From: Siderastrea siderea
Lineage: Eukaryota > Cnidaria > Anthozoa > Scleractinia > Rhizangiidae
Length of the DNA stretch: 64,000 nucleotides
Reading direction: 5' to 3'
Assembly (NCBI GenBank): GCA_964030785.1
Contig: CAXIQD010000434.1
Coordinates: 62,001-126,000 of the forward strand
Made by a program: the position numbers and the translations under genes. The notes beneath the pieces are model-generated. The model was not told the DNA's origin, did no database searches, and was given only the letters and a program-made list of their open reading frames with translations. Below, piece after piece: positions 21,340-28,692 of this stretch; the first letter of the stretch is position 1; every line of letters begins with the position of its first letter.

Positions 21340-22389
21340 ATGTCGTTCTACGTGACGTTACCCAGTCATGCCAACCGACGTGAATTTCCCAACAACCAAC
21401 CTAATTCCTTCAAGATTCGTTTACCTCAACCGTTACAGCTCACGGGAGGTGGTTGGCAAGTGGGGTTGAGTGCCATTTCCTTACCAGATGCTCGCGTCAA
21501 TTTGTATGAGTTGGTGAAGAAAAATGGGTACGTCATGGGGGTGTCCTGGGGCCAAACTTATCCCAAACCGGGTGCAAAAGACGGGGAAATGACCTCGCGA
21601 GTAGACACCGCGCGAAGCATCATCAATGACGTCCAAGATTTGGATTGGGTGGTGGATGGTGTGAGTTTCATGAAAGCCATCATTACTCACTTGGAACAAC
21701 AACGTATGGAACTGGCCGTTCAAGGTGGTCGGTTTACCAATGATCAAGGCAAACACACCTACGTCAAGTTCAAGTGGGAAGGCGAGGATCTGCTCATCGA
21801 CAACACGAATATCTGTCATTGTGGCACCGACACGCCAGCCCTGACCATCTACACCAAGTTGGCTCTCAAAATGGGATGGTTACGTAAAATTGACAGTGTA
21901 TTGATTTTGGGACCGAACTTACAACAAGAATTCATGGGGGATCAAATCCCCAACATGACAAAACCCGCTGACAATGATTGGAACGATGTCACCGACGGTC
22001 AGGGGAACGCGGTCTTTTGGACGGTGCGTTCTATTTTACCGGATTATTTACAATTGAGTATGAGTTGTAGTTGGCGTTTCACCAACTTGAATGTGGCGTT
22101 TCGTTCAGTGGTGGGTGAACCCACACGATCGTTGCACGTGTACTCCGACGTGGCAGGCAGCACGGTGGTGGGCAATCGCGTGACTGATTTGTTACGTGAA
22201 ATCCAGTACAAGCGAGAAGCACGCGGCACCCTGTATTTTGAACCGTTGCACATTCATTACATGTCTCTTCGTAACGAGGTGGTGGAAATGATTCACGTTC
22301 AAGTGGCTGAAACGATTGGTGCCGGAGGAGACTTGGTCAAGTTTGGTGAAGGTCATACCATTGTCACGTTACACTTCAAAAAGACATAA
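21340..22389 (+). CDS. Candidate minor capsid (penton/PX-like) protein 2
   Basis: 349 codons, 10 bases after the stop of its paralogue. It has the same N- and C-terminal blocks (MSFYVTLPSHANRREFPNN; TDLLREIQY; VKFGEGHTIVTLHFKKT) with a diverged middle. Most Polintons as I know them carry one or more proteins opening with this MSFYVTLPS-type motif. Having two in series suggests two related vertex or attachment proteins. A TTTAAAAG at about 21306 could serve as its own TATA-like element. Confidence 0.65.
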   Translation: MSFYVTLPSHANRREFPNNQPNSFKIRLPQPLQLTGGGWQVGLSAISLPDARVNLYELVKKNGYVMGVSWGQTYPKPGAKDGEMTSRVDTARSIINDVQDLDWVVDGVSFMKAIITHLEQQRMELAVQGGRFTNDQGKHTYVKFKWEGEDLLIDNTNICHCGTDTPALTIYTKLALKMGWLRKIDSVLILGPNLQQEFMGDQIPNMTKPADNDWNDVTDGQGNAVFWTVRSILPDYLQLSMSCSWRFTNLNVAFRSVVGEPTRSLHVYSDVAGSTVVGNRVTDLLREIQYKREARGTLYFEPLHIHYMSLRNEVVEMIHVQVAETIGAGGDLVKFGEGHTIVTLHFKKT

Positions 22390-22422
22390 AAAAGAGAGAC
22401 GAGAAGGGAACCCAAATCAATC

Positions 22423-22659
22423 ATGCCTCCGAAACGAGGACGACGACGACGACGACGACGACCACAGCGTCCACAAGCGGGGGAAGGGGTCAACGCAGTG
22501 ATTGCCGGGATTCCTAAGGCCGCTTGGTCCATCACCAAAGGGGTAGAAAAGTTAGCCAAAAAGAATTACCTAAGATCAACGAAGAAACGTATGGAAGAAA
22601 TGCGAAGTGGGAAACGCAAACGGTGGGCGGGGGAATCGTTTACGTGCAACGTCATGTGA
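22423..22659 (+). CDS. Small Arg-rich core-like protein
   Basis: 78 codons: MPPKRG followed by seven Arg, then a helical segment (GVNAVIAGIPKAAWSITKGVEKLAKK) and a basic tail. It has no QRGG, unlike its neighbours, but a QAGEG at about 19-23 may be analogous. It is probably DNA-binding and packaged. CATAAAAAAG 38 bases upstream is a plausible TATA variant. Confidence 0.6.
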   Translation: MPPKRGRRRRRRRPQRPQAGEGVNAVIAGIPKAAWSITKGVEKLAKKNYLRSTKKRMEEMRSGKRKRWAGESFTCNVM

Positions 22660-22660
22660 G

Positions 22661-22669
22661 TATAAAAAG
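22661..22669 (+). promoter_or_regulatory. TATA box
   Basis: TATAAAAAG, 37 bases before the start at 22698 and just after the preceding stop. Confidence 0.75.
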
Positions 22670-22697
22670 AAAACAAGGGTTGTGAAAACAAACAAAG

Positions 22698-22883
22698 ATG
22701 CCCAAGACAAGAGTGCGTCGAAGAAGAAGAAGAAGGCAACGAGGGGGTCTCTTGCCCCTGGCGGCCCTCATTCCAGCCTTGATCGCTGGAGGAAAAGCTG
22801 TGGCGTTGGGTGCCGCAAGTGGTGCCGCGAGTTACGGGGCTAAAAAAGGGTTGGAAGCCGCTTTTCGGAAAAAACGACGATGA
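22698..22883 (+). CDS. Adenovirus pre-X/mu-like core peptide
   Basis: 61 codons. After MPKTRV come seven Arg, then QRGG, then a hydrophobic Ala/Leu/Pro segment (LLPLAALIPALIAGGKAVAL) and a basic end. Order and composition (Arg cluster, double-glycine protease site, apolar tail) parallel the adenovirus core precursor pre-X. Cleavage after GG would release a short DNA-condensing peptide. A paralogue with the same design lies at 28207-28371. Assignment rests on architecture, not alignment. Confidence 0.65.
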   Translation: MPKTRVRRRRRRRQRGGLLPLAALIPALIAGGKAVALGAASGAASYGAKKGLEAAFRKKRR

Positions 22884-22889
22884 TGACGG

Positions 22890-22899
22890 TATAAAAAGG
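22890..22899 (+). promoter_or_regulatory. TATA box
   Basis: TATAAAAAGG followed by GGGGCCACGTG, 60 bases before the start at 22950. Confidence 0.75.
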
Positions 22900-22949
22900 G
22901 GGCCACGTGAAGCACAGACAAAACGTTTATCCCTGGTGAAGAAGACACC

Positions 22950-23276
22950 ATGCGTGGGGGAAGTTTGACACGATTTCGAACCGACGAGTGGTATGATCAA
23001 CAAGGCAAAGGAGTGATGACGGATCTGATGCGTGGGGGGTTGCAAGGTCTTATAAGGACGCGAAATCCTTTAAAATTGCCTAGTAATATCAAGAGAGGCT
23101 TGGAAACGGGTTTGACACGAGGTATCAAACGCAAAGCCGAAGACGTCCTTAAAAAGGAAATCACCAAACAAGCCAAGAAAGCGTTGAGTCATAAGAACGT
23201 GAAAGACGCCGTGCGTGTAGCCACTGCGTTATTTCCCAAACAAACCAAACGTGCACGTGATATTTTGGGAGTGTGA
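22950..23276 (+). CDS. Small basic virion-type protein with MRGG sites
   Basis: 108 codons. It opens MRGGSL and has a second TDLMRGGLQ at about 25-33; M-x-G-G followed by a residue is the classical adenain consensus type. The rest is a basic helix-rich tail (KAEDVLKKEITKQAKKAL). It is probably a structural precursor cleaved by the element's own protease. The function is otherwise unknown. Confidence 0.65.
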   Translation: MRGGSLTRFRTDEWYDQQGKGVMTDLMRGGLQGLIRTRNPLKLPSNIKRGLETGLTRGIKRKAEDVLKKEITKQAKKALSHKNVKDAVRVATALFPKQTKRARDILGV

Positions 23277-23278
23277 AC

Positions 23279-23503
23279 ATGGAACCCGTGCATTCACGAC
23301 CTCGACGGATTCGTAGTAATCGAGGGTTGTCTCAATGGGGTGGACTGTATCCGTTTTGGAAACTCATGCGACGACAACGTGGTGGATGGTTAAGTCCCGA
23401 GGTGATGAGAGTCCCCGGGTTTGATTTGAGACAACGTTTAGCACGACGACGACGCTATAAAAACCCCTCACGACGACGACGGGGTACCACTCGACGACGT
23501 TAA
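23279..23503 (+). CDS. Small basic protein with QRGG motif
   Basis: 74 codons from ATG at 23279 (the frame is open slightly further upstream but without ATG). It shows SQWGGLYPFW and MRRQRGGWLS, both plausible double-glycine cleavage sites, then an Arg-rich end (RRRRYKN, SRRRRGTTRRR). It ends at TAA two bases before the capsid gene, and its 3' part contains the capsid gene's TATA box. Confidence 0.65.
   Translation: MEPVHSRPRRIRSNRGLSQWGGLYPFWKLMRRQRGGWLSPEVMRVPGFDLRQRLARRRRYKNPSRRRRGTTRRR
23456..23464 (+). promoter_or_regulatory. TATA box of the major capsid gene
   Basis: TATAAAAAC inside the preceding coding sequence, 50 bases before the ATG at 23506. Confidence 0.7.
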
Positions 23504-23505
23504 AC

Positions 23506-24918
23506 ATGCCTGACGTGAGTACACAAACCGCCCCGGCTCACGAGCGTTCCGAAGGGACCGTCAACCCTGCCTTACGGATTTTCAAGGTGCCACCGACCGA
23601 CATTAGCATCAATGCCTATCGCATGGTCACCATTCAACCCACCACCACGGGTATCAATCCTATGGAATTCATCATTCCAGGGTTGGACGATTTTGTGGAT
23701 TTGGGACGCAGTTACTTTACCATGGAATTGAGTTTGAAAAAGGACGATGCCGGGAACTTGGTGGCCAATCAGAAATTGTGGCCCGTCAACAATTTGGCCC
23801 ATTCCATCATCAAACAAATTGACTTGCAGTTGAATGGCACGTTGATCAGTCCACAATCCGACACGTATCATTACAAAGCTTACCTAGAAACCTTGTTGAA
23901 TTATGACCGAGAAGATGGCAAGACCGTGTTAGGACCCCAAGGATGGTTCAATCAAGTGGATTTCCCACCCGAATGGACTGCCACCAACACCAACACCACA
24001 GCGAATGCTAATGCCGGACATGTAGACTACCAGAATCTCCCTGCCAATCACAAAGGGGCCTTGGGCGCCATGAAAGCTGAAGTGGCCAAGTATGCTGGAG
24101 GTGTCACCCACAGTCTAGTGTTTACCCCGCACTTGGAAGTCTTTCACACTGGCAAACTGTTGGTGCCTGGCATCGAAATCAAGATGAAATTTCATTTCAA
24201 CGGCCCCAGCCTGTTTTTGAATGGAGTGGCTCTAGCTGGCCGATTGATGGAAGGGGATGTGAAACTACGGTTTCATCTCTGCCAACTGCGTTTGAATGAC
24301 GCCATCTACCAGAGTATATCTAGCAAAAGACACAATGAAGGAGAAGTGGCGGCTTACCCGACCGTCCGCAGTGAAATCCGGACTTTCAGCATGCAAAACA
24401 ACCTGGTCCGCTTTGATATCCCGAACCTGTTTCAAAACAGAATACCTGACCGATTGATTGTGGGGTTACTGGACAGCCGCGCCTTCAATGGAGATGTGAC
24501 CCGAGATCCGTTCTGTTTCCAGAAATTTGGTCTGACCTCCATTAAACAGATTGTCAAAGGAGAAGAATACCCTTATGAAACCCTCCAGTTAGTGCACAAC
24601 AATGGCACCCGAGATAATCTAGGCTACTTCCGTTTTCTGCAAGCCAGTGGTGCTTGGTGTAAAAAGAAAGGCAACATGGTAGAACTGCTGGATTGGGGCC
24701 AAGCTAAAAATTGTACCTTGTACATGTTTGACAATGTCGCCAATGGATGTGCTGACAGTCAAAACCTCAACCCCAAGCAAACGGGAGATTTACAACTGGT
24801 GTTGGAATTTGGAGCTGCCCCCGGTGTCAATATAACCGTACTCGTGTATGGAGAATTTGAGAATTTGCTGGAGATTGACAGGAACGGAGCCGTGTTGTAT
24901 AACATTTACCAGCACTGA
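23506..24918 (+). CDS. MCP: Major capsid protein, double jelly-roll (F54H12.2-like)
   Basis: 470 codons. The sequence pattern is that of Polinton major capsid proteins (the PY protein; similar to the transposon-derived C. elegans protein F54H12.2). Features include an N-terminal strand with FKVPPTDISINAYRM, FIIPGLDDFVDLGRSYFTMEL, SIIKQIDLQLNGTLISPQSD, the THSLVFTPHLEVFHTGKLL strand pair, and a C-terminal VLVYGEFENLLEIDRNG. Two vertical jelly-rolls forming hexon-like trimers are expected from the family. It is followed four bases later by the protease gene. No internal stop or gap is seen. Confidence 0.92.
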   Translation: MPDVSTQTAPAHERSEGTVNPALRIFKVPPTDISINAYRMVTIQPTTTGINPMEFIIPGLDDFVDLGRSYFTMELSLKKDDAGNLVANQKLWPVNNLAHSIIKQIDLQLNGTLISPQSDTYHYKAYLETLLNYDREDGKTVLGPQGWFNQVDFPPEWTATNTNTTANANAGHVDYQNLPANHKGALGAMKAEVAKYAGGVTHSLVFTPHLEVFHTGKLLVPGIEIKMKFHFNGPSLFLNGVALAGRLMEGDVKLRFHLCQLRLNDAIYQSISSKRHNEGEVAAYPTVRSEIRTFSMQNNLVRFDIPNLFQNRIPDRLIVGLLDSRAFNGDVTRDPFCFQKFGLTSIKQIVKGEEYPYETLQLVHNNGTRDNLGYFRFLQASGAWCKKKGNMVELLDWGQAKNCTLYMFDNVANGCADSQNLNPKQTGDLQLVLEFGAAPGVNITVLVYGEFENLLEIDRNGAVLYNIYQH

Positions 24919-24922
24919 AGAA

Positions 24923-25462
24923 ATGGAACATGTGGCCTTGAATAATGTGCAATTGGATTATTTAGCCCGAGACGACCCCCAATTGAACCCTGTCTTTTAC
25001 GGGACGGTGGCCTGTGATCGTTTACCCAAGACTCCTGTCAAGACCCAACCCCAAGGGTACATTGTGAATACCGACCCACACGATCACCCGGGACAACATT
25101 GGTTAGCGGTGTGGACCGATGGAAAGGTGTGTGAAGTCCTGGACAGTTATGCTTTGCCCATGGATACGTACGTGCAAGCTACCCCGTTACGAGATTGGAT
25201 TGTCCAACATTGGAAGTATGTAGTGACCAATGGCAAGTCCCTCCAAGCCATTACAAGCAAGAGTTGTGGTGATTACGCCTTGTTGTACTTGAAAGCCAAA
25301 GCCCGTGGACGGACCTTGCAAGAGTTTTTAAATGAGTTTTCGGATCATGATTATGTTAGTAATGACCATCAAGCGGGTCAACGCCTTCAACAATTGATTG
25401 TAGGTCAAGAAGCCAGATGGTATCAACTTTGTTGTCATCCGTATCATCAATGTAATCATTAA
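24923..25462 (+). CDS. PRO: Adenain-like maturation cysteine protease
   Basis: 179 codons from ATG at 24923. The C5-family catalytic set is visible: H59 (GQHWLAVW), D74 (EVLDSYA, where adenovirus has Glu and others Asp), Q108 (LQAITS, oxyanion hole) and C115 (SKSCGDYALLYL). Length is near that of adenovirus protease (about 204). It would cleave the virion precursor proteins after double glycines; many candidate sites occur in neighbouring small proteins. It sits directly behind the capsid gene and is followed by AATAAA at 25462-25467. Confidence 0.92.
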   Translation: MEHVALNNVQLDYLARDDPQLNPVFYGTVACDRLPKTPVKTQPQGYIVNTDPHDHPGQHWLAVWTDGKVCEVLDSYALPMDTYVQATPLRDWIVQHWKYVVTNGKSLQAITSKSCGDYALLYLKAKARGRTLQEFLNEFSDHDYVSNDHQAGQRLQQLIVGQEARWYQLCCHPYHQCNH

Positions 25463-25467
25463 ATAAA
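25462..25467 (+). terminator. Poly(A) signal after the protease gene
   Basis: AATAAA overlapping the stop region of the protease frame; it lies just before the tRNA-like gene. Confidence 0.5.
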
Positions 25468-25490
25468 AAAGTTCGTTGGAAAACGGTGTC

Positions 25491-25580
25491 GGAGTCGTAG
25501 CTCAGTGGGTAGAGCCTTTGGATCCCCCGAAAAAATAGGTGTAGGGGGATTGTGCGTGGGTTCGAGTCCCACCGATTCCA
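25491..25580 (+). tRNA. tRNA-like Pol III gene with abnormal anticodon arm
   Basis: A 7-bp acceptor stem (25491-25497 with 25573-25579, one G-T pair), D arm GCTC/GAGC with an AGTGGGTA loop, and a perfect T arm GTGGG-TTCGAGT-CCCAC (25556-25572). A and B boxes are consensus (TAGCTCAGTGGG, GGTTCGAGTCC). Between the D and T arms are 40 nt instead of about 23. They contain a 7-bp hairpin ATCCCCC/GGGGGAT with a 15-nt loop (25529-25543) rather than a normal 5-bp, 7-nt anticodon arm. This may be an intron-containing or long-arm tRNA, or a tRNA-mimic RNA. No anticodon can be named. Confidence 0.7.
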
Positions 25581-25593
25581 ATAAAAAGGTGCC

Positions 25594-25602
25594 TTTTTTT
25601 TT
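25594..25602 (+). terminator. Pol III terminator of the tRNA-like gene
   Basis: A run of nine T residues starting 14 bases after the discriminator base, as expected for Pol III termination. Confidence 0.75.
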
Positions 25603-25624
25603 CTAAGGGTAGTTCGTCATCATC

Positions 25625-26278
25625 ATGCAAACGGGGAAACCGTTTCGTTTTCATACTCCTTCCTCTATCTTGGTGGTGGGTCCTTCGGGATGTGGGAAAA
25701 CTGTGTTTACGGAAAAACTCTTGGTAGACAACCCGGACTTGTTTGAAAGTCCACCGACCCAAATGCATTATTGTTATGGGGCCTGGCAAGATCGATTTCA
25801 AGGCATGCAAGATCAAGGGGTGGTGTTTCACGAAGGGATTCCCGATCATGAGGCCTTAGTGCAATGGTTTCCTCAAGGACAGGGGGTCCTGGTCTTGGAT
25901 GATTTAATGGATGAAGGCAGTCACGATAAACGCGTGTTGGATTTATTCACCAAACATTCGCATCATCAAGGGGTGACCGTCCTATACTTGTGCCAAGACA
26001 TGTTTCCCGTGGGTCGCTATGCTAAAAGTATATCCCGCAATGCCCATTACATTGTGGCGTTCAAGAACCCCCGAGATCAATTAGGGGTACGCAATGTCAT
26101 GCTTCAATCGTTTCCTACCACTTGGAAAGACACGTTGGAGACGTTTCATCAAGCCACCACACGACCGTATGGGTATTTGGTCTTGGATTTACATCCGGCC
26201 TCGTCCGATCAACAACGTGTATTGAGTCACCTGTTAAAAGACGAAGGATGGACTCGCACCTATCAAAAACGACTATAA
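25625..26278 (+). CDS. ATP: FtsK/HerA-type genome packaging ATPase
   Basis: 217 codons. Walker A is GPSGCGKT (19-26), Walker B is GVLVLDD (87-93) followed by MDE, and a sensor-type LYLCQD ends with Q124. Arg-containing C-terminal helices complete a minimal A32-like packaging motor. It would pump genomic DNA into the capsid. The length is normal for Polintons. ATAAAAAGG at 25581-25589, just behind the tRNA-like gene, is a possible TATA element 36-44 bases upstream. Confidence 0.93.
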   Translation: MQTGKPFRFHTPSSILVVGPSGCGKTVFTEKLLVDNPDLFESPPTQMHYCYGAWQDRFQGMQDQGVVFHEGIPDHEALVQWFPQGQGVLVLDDLMDEGSHDKRVLDLFTKHSHHQGVTVLYLCQDMFPVGRYAKSISRNAHYIVAFKNPRDQLGVRNVMLQSFPTTWKDTLETFHQATTRPYGYLVLDLHPASSDQQRVLSHLLKDEGWTRTYQKRL

Positions 26279-26280
26279 AG
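26274..26280 (+). promoter_or_regulatory. TATA box
   Basis: TATAAAG overlapping the stop of the ATPase gene, 43 bases before the start at 26317. Confidence 0.6.
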
Positions 26281-26316
26281 GGAGCCCCTTGGAACAGGTA
26301 AAAAGAGAAAGCAACC

Positions 26317-27276
26317 ATGGCCGATGATGATGATGACCGTCAACCTCCGCAATCGTGCGATACCGTGTCCCCGGCGGGGGTGGGGGCGGCCAGCGGCAAT
26401 CAAATGTCCCCAGGGACCATGCAACAACTTTTTTTCACGGGAGACGAAGGCCTTCTCGACGTCGCCATGGAGGAAATGCACCCCAATACCCTCAGTGAGT
26501 TGTTGAGAAGTCTCCCCTCCCCCAGGACAGTCGCCGGTTGGCCCGATCTGGATGGTGTGCCCCCTGCCCAGGCCTCTTCCCCAGCCGGGGTAGGAAGTGC
26601 AGGAAGTCAATCATTCGGTAGTATACAGACCACCCCACCGTCTTCCGTGGACAGCCCCCTTACTTGGGGAAGCGCACGGGTGTCACCCGATCCACGAAGA
26701 AGAAGAACAGTGGCGGGTGCTCGGACAGCAGCGGGTGCAGGGGGTAATGGACGTGGGGGAAGTGGTGATGGACGTGGGGGACGCCGTGGTCCTAGGACTA
26801 GAGGTGGTGGACGTGGTGGTGCTGGTGGTGCTGGTGGTGGTGGAGCAGGTGGAGCTGGTGGTGCTGGTGGTGGAGCAGGTGGAGCTGGTGGTGCTGGTGG
26901 TGCTGGTGGTGCTGGTGGTGGAGCAGGTGGACCTGGTGGTGGTGGTGGTGGAGGAGGTGGTGGAGGTGGTGGTGGAGGAGGTGGTGGCGGTGGCCGTCGT
27001 GGTGGACGACGCGGACGACGACGACGACTTTTCCCCGGTTCACCTAGGACACCTTCCTCCAGTCCCTCCACTCCTCGAGGATCTCGGACTCCACCCCCTC
27101 GTACCTTGCGTCAAGCGGATTTACAACGACGTTTACGTATGCTGTTACAAGATCAAGAACAGTTGGCCCAAGGACGTGAAATTGCTAATGTCACCATGAC
27201 CAATAGCATTGTCACCAGTTATAAACAAGGAGGAGCACCGAGTGTACAAACCTCGTCGTCCCGTGTTTCGCCGTAA
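26317..27276 (+). CDS. Glycine-rich protein with Arg cluster
   Basis: 319 codons. It has an acidic start (MADDDDD) and a Ser/Pro-rich first third. A long Gly/Ala tract (about 145-225) is coded by GGTGGTGCT-type repeats, followed by RRGGRRGRRRR and a Ser/Pro/Thr stretch. The C-terminal tail ends NVTMTNSIVTSYKQGGAPSV. A tail of this kind ending in Ser-Arg-Val is, as I recall, shared by a Polinton protein of unknown function. The Gly tract is probably length-variable. A structural or nucleic-acid-binding role is inferred from composition only. The stop TAA overlaps the next start region. Confidence 0.7.
   Translation: MADDDDDRQPPQSCDTVSPAGVGAASGNQMSPGTMQQLFFTGDEGLLDVAMEEMHPNTLSELLRSLPSPRTVAGWPDLDGVPPAQASSPAGVGSAGSQSFGSIQTTPPSSVDSPLTWGSARVSPDPRRRRTVAGARTAAGAGGNGRGGSGDGRGGRRGPRTRGGGRGGAGGAGGGGAGGAGGAGGGAGGAGGAGGAGGAGGGAGGPGGGGGGGGGGGGGGGGGGGGRRGGRRGRRRRLFPGSPRTPSSSPSTPRGSRTPPPRTLRQADLQRRLRMLLQDQEQLAQGREIANVTMTNSIVTSYKQGGAPSVQTSSSRVSP
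27220..27226 (+). promoter_or_regulatory. TATA-like box
   Basis: TATAAAC, 59 bases before the ATG at 27279, inside the preceding gene. Confidence 0.45.
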
Positions 27277-27278
27277 AG

Positions 27279-27941
27279 ATGAAAACCGTCGTGTCGTTAT
27301 TGAATGGATCGAAACAGCATGGTCTTCCCTTCCCCCCGGAATTATTACAACGGATGGATTCCTTGTATGCCTTTTATCATCAACAATGGTGGTGTTATCG
27401 AAAAATGTTGAATCATTACAGGTGTGTCAATGCCTTGTTCAACGGCATGGCCTTACTTCTGATGGCTGCCGGTATGATTGCGGGTCCCCTTTTGGAAAAC
27501 AGTACATTGGTAGCCTGTTTGGCGGCCGTGGGCACCGTGGTCAAAGGATGGAATGATTTTAAACAATACCGATTTAAAGTGACCATGAGTCGATTTGCGT
27601 TTACCACCTATGCCAAAGCCTTGACCGAATTGAAAACCCATGTACGGGGTATTCCCTTGGAGGATCTGGAACGATTTTTAATCAAGATGCAAACCTTGGA
27701 TGATACCATTGTGGATTTCACCCCTCCGTTACCTAAACGATGTCTCCAAGATTACCATGGTCATTTTGTGTACCAACCCTTGGAAGGCCTATGCTATGTA
27801 GATGGATGTCCTCGTCCCTTGAGACCCAAAGAGTATTGGATCCATAAAAAGCCGCTCCCTCCTAGTCCCACACTCTTAGAACCATGGCCGTCCAACGACG
27901 ACGACGACGCAGAAAAAGGAAACAACGAGGAGGGGCTTTAA
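27279..27941 (+). CDS. Two-TM membrane protein
   Basis: 220 codons. An N-terminal aromatic helix (YAFYHQQWWCYRKMLNHY, 30-47) precedes two hydrophobic segments at about 50-72 and 75-90. A long basic helical domain follows, with FKVTMSRFAFTTYAKALTEL and LERFLIKMQTLDDTI, then a Pro-rich acidic tail. Similar two-TM proteins occur in Polintons in my recollection, function unknown. The two-TM plus helical layout superficially resembles SLATT effectors, which in bacteria pair with SLOG proteins. That comparison is speculative. The last 58 bases overlap the next gene. Confidence 0.7.
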   Translation: MKTVVSLLNGSKQHGLPFPPELLQRMDSLYAFYHQQWWCYRKMLNHYRCVNALFNGMALLLMAAGMIAGPLLENSTLVACLAAVGTVVKGWNDFKQYRFKVTMSRFAFTTYAKALTELKTHVRGIPLEDLERFLIKMQTLDDTIVDFTPPLPKRCLQDYHGHFVYQPLEGLCYVDGCPRPLRPKEYWIHKKPLPPSPTLLEPWPSNDDDDAEKGNNEEGL

Positions 27942-28213
27942 TGCGTCGCAAACCCCGTTTGGTGGATAAAATTGCCCATGGCATGAGTATGTTTCTATCA
28001 GGTCCCGCCCCTGGGTTTGGACTGGCTTTAGGCAAATTAGGCGGTCAAGCCTTTAAAGGCATTACCGATAATGTACAACATTACCGACGACAACGAGGTG
28101 GGGGTTGGTGGCAAGATTTTAAACGCAATACCCGTCAAGGCTATAAAGAGTGGCGAGATGCCATCAAACAAGACAAAGCCCTTCAACGTCTATTGACGGG
28201 TCGACCATGGTGA
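27884..28213 (+). CDS. Basic virion precursor with two QRGG sites
   Basis: 109 codons from an ATG in ACCATGG context. An Arg/Lys head ends KQRGGA (about 14-19) and a second RRQRGGGWWQDF lies near residue 71. Between them is an apolar Gly/Leu segment (GPAPGFGLALGKLGG), and after the second site an amphipathic helix (WWQDFKRNTRQGYKEW). Cleavage at both sites would give three pieces: a basic peptide, an apolar peptide and an amphipathic helix. The last could be membrane-active like adenovirus pVI; that is inference. Confidence 0.65.
   Translation: MAVQRRRRRRKRKQRGGALMRRKPRLVDKIAHGMSMFLSGPAPGFGLALGKLGGQAFKGITDNVQHYRRQRGGGWWQDFKRNTRQGYKEWRDAIKQDKALQRLLTGRPW
28142..28148 (+). promoter_or_regulatory. 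TATA box
   Basis: TATAAAG, 65 bases before the start at 28207. Confidence 0.5.
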
Positions 28214-28371
28214 GGAGGAGAAGACGACGCCGTCGTCAACGAGGCGGTTTTTTAAATCTATTGGTGCCCGCTATGGTAGGATTGGGGAAAGCCGTGGCCT
28301 TGGAAACGGATAAACGTATAAAACGCACGATTCAAAAAGCCAATCAACGGTATCGTCGTCGTCACCGATAA
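28207..28371 (+). CDS. Second pre-X/mu-like core peptide
   Basis: 54 codons from an ATG in GACCATGG context, overlapping the previous stop by 7 bases. MV, eight Arg, QRGG, then FLNLLVPAMVGLGKAVALE and a basic tail. It shares design and the GKAVAL segment with 22698-22883, so these look like paralogues. The frame is open upstream without ATG. Confidence 0.65.
   Translation: MVRRRRRRRRQRGGFLNLLVPAMVGLGKAVALETDKRIKRTIQKANQRYRRRHR
28317..28324 (+). promoter_or_regulatory. TATA box
   Basis: TATAAAAC, 58 bases before the start at 28375. Confidence 0.6.
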
Positions 28372-28374
28372 AGG

Positions 28375-28692
28375 ATGCAACGTCTTCGACGTCAATTCCC
28401 GTTTTTACGGTCCATGTTACAAGAAGCCAATGGTTCCAAACGTCAAGAGTTGTTACAACATGCCAATGCCGATCAAATCAATGCTGTGAGTGAACTGGTG
28501 TTGAACTTTTTAAAAAACAAGATTCCTGTGACCCCACCCATGCTGGCTAAACTTCAACCCTATAAAAAGGTACTACGTGATTTGGGACGTCGTCGACATT
28601 CCGTCAAAAAACGTCGTCAGTGGTTAGTCCGACAAAAAGGAAGCGGATTGTTTCAAGGACTTCACGAGGTGTTATGTCAATGTGTTCGTTAA
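28375..28692 (+). CDS. Conserved Polinton small basic helical protein
   Basis: 105 codons. LRSMLQEANGSKRQELLQHA, then INAVSELVLNFLKNKIPVT and KLQPYKKVLRDLGRRRHSVKKRR, ending in RQKGSGLFQGLHEVLCQC. The run of a leucine-rich helical part, a basic helix and a glycine followed by an apolar tail is familiar from Polintons and related elements. I have no name or function for it. The KGSG near the end may be a variant protease site. Confidence 0.65.
   Translation: MQRLRRQFPFLRSMLQEANGSKRQELLQHANADQINAVSELVLNFLKNKIPVTPPMLAKLQPYKKVLRDLGRRRHSVKKRRQWLVRQKGSGLFQGLHEVLCQCVR
28561..28570 (+). promoter_or_regulatory. TATA box
   Basis: TATAAAAAGG within the preceding gene, about 110 bases upstream of the start at 28674. 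Confidence 0.55.

Noticed and set aside
26607..27071. Proline-rich antisense frame and the neighbouring valine-rich plus frame (26597-27199)
   Set aside because: Both are by-products of the GGTGGTGCT repeat that codes the Gly tract of 26317-27276.
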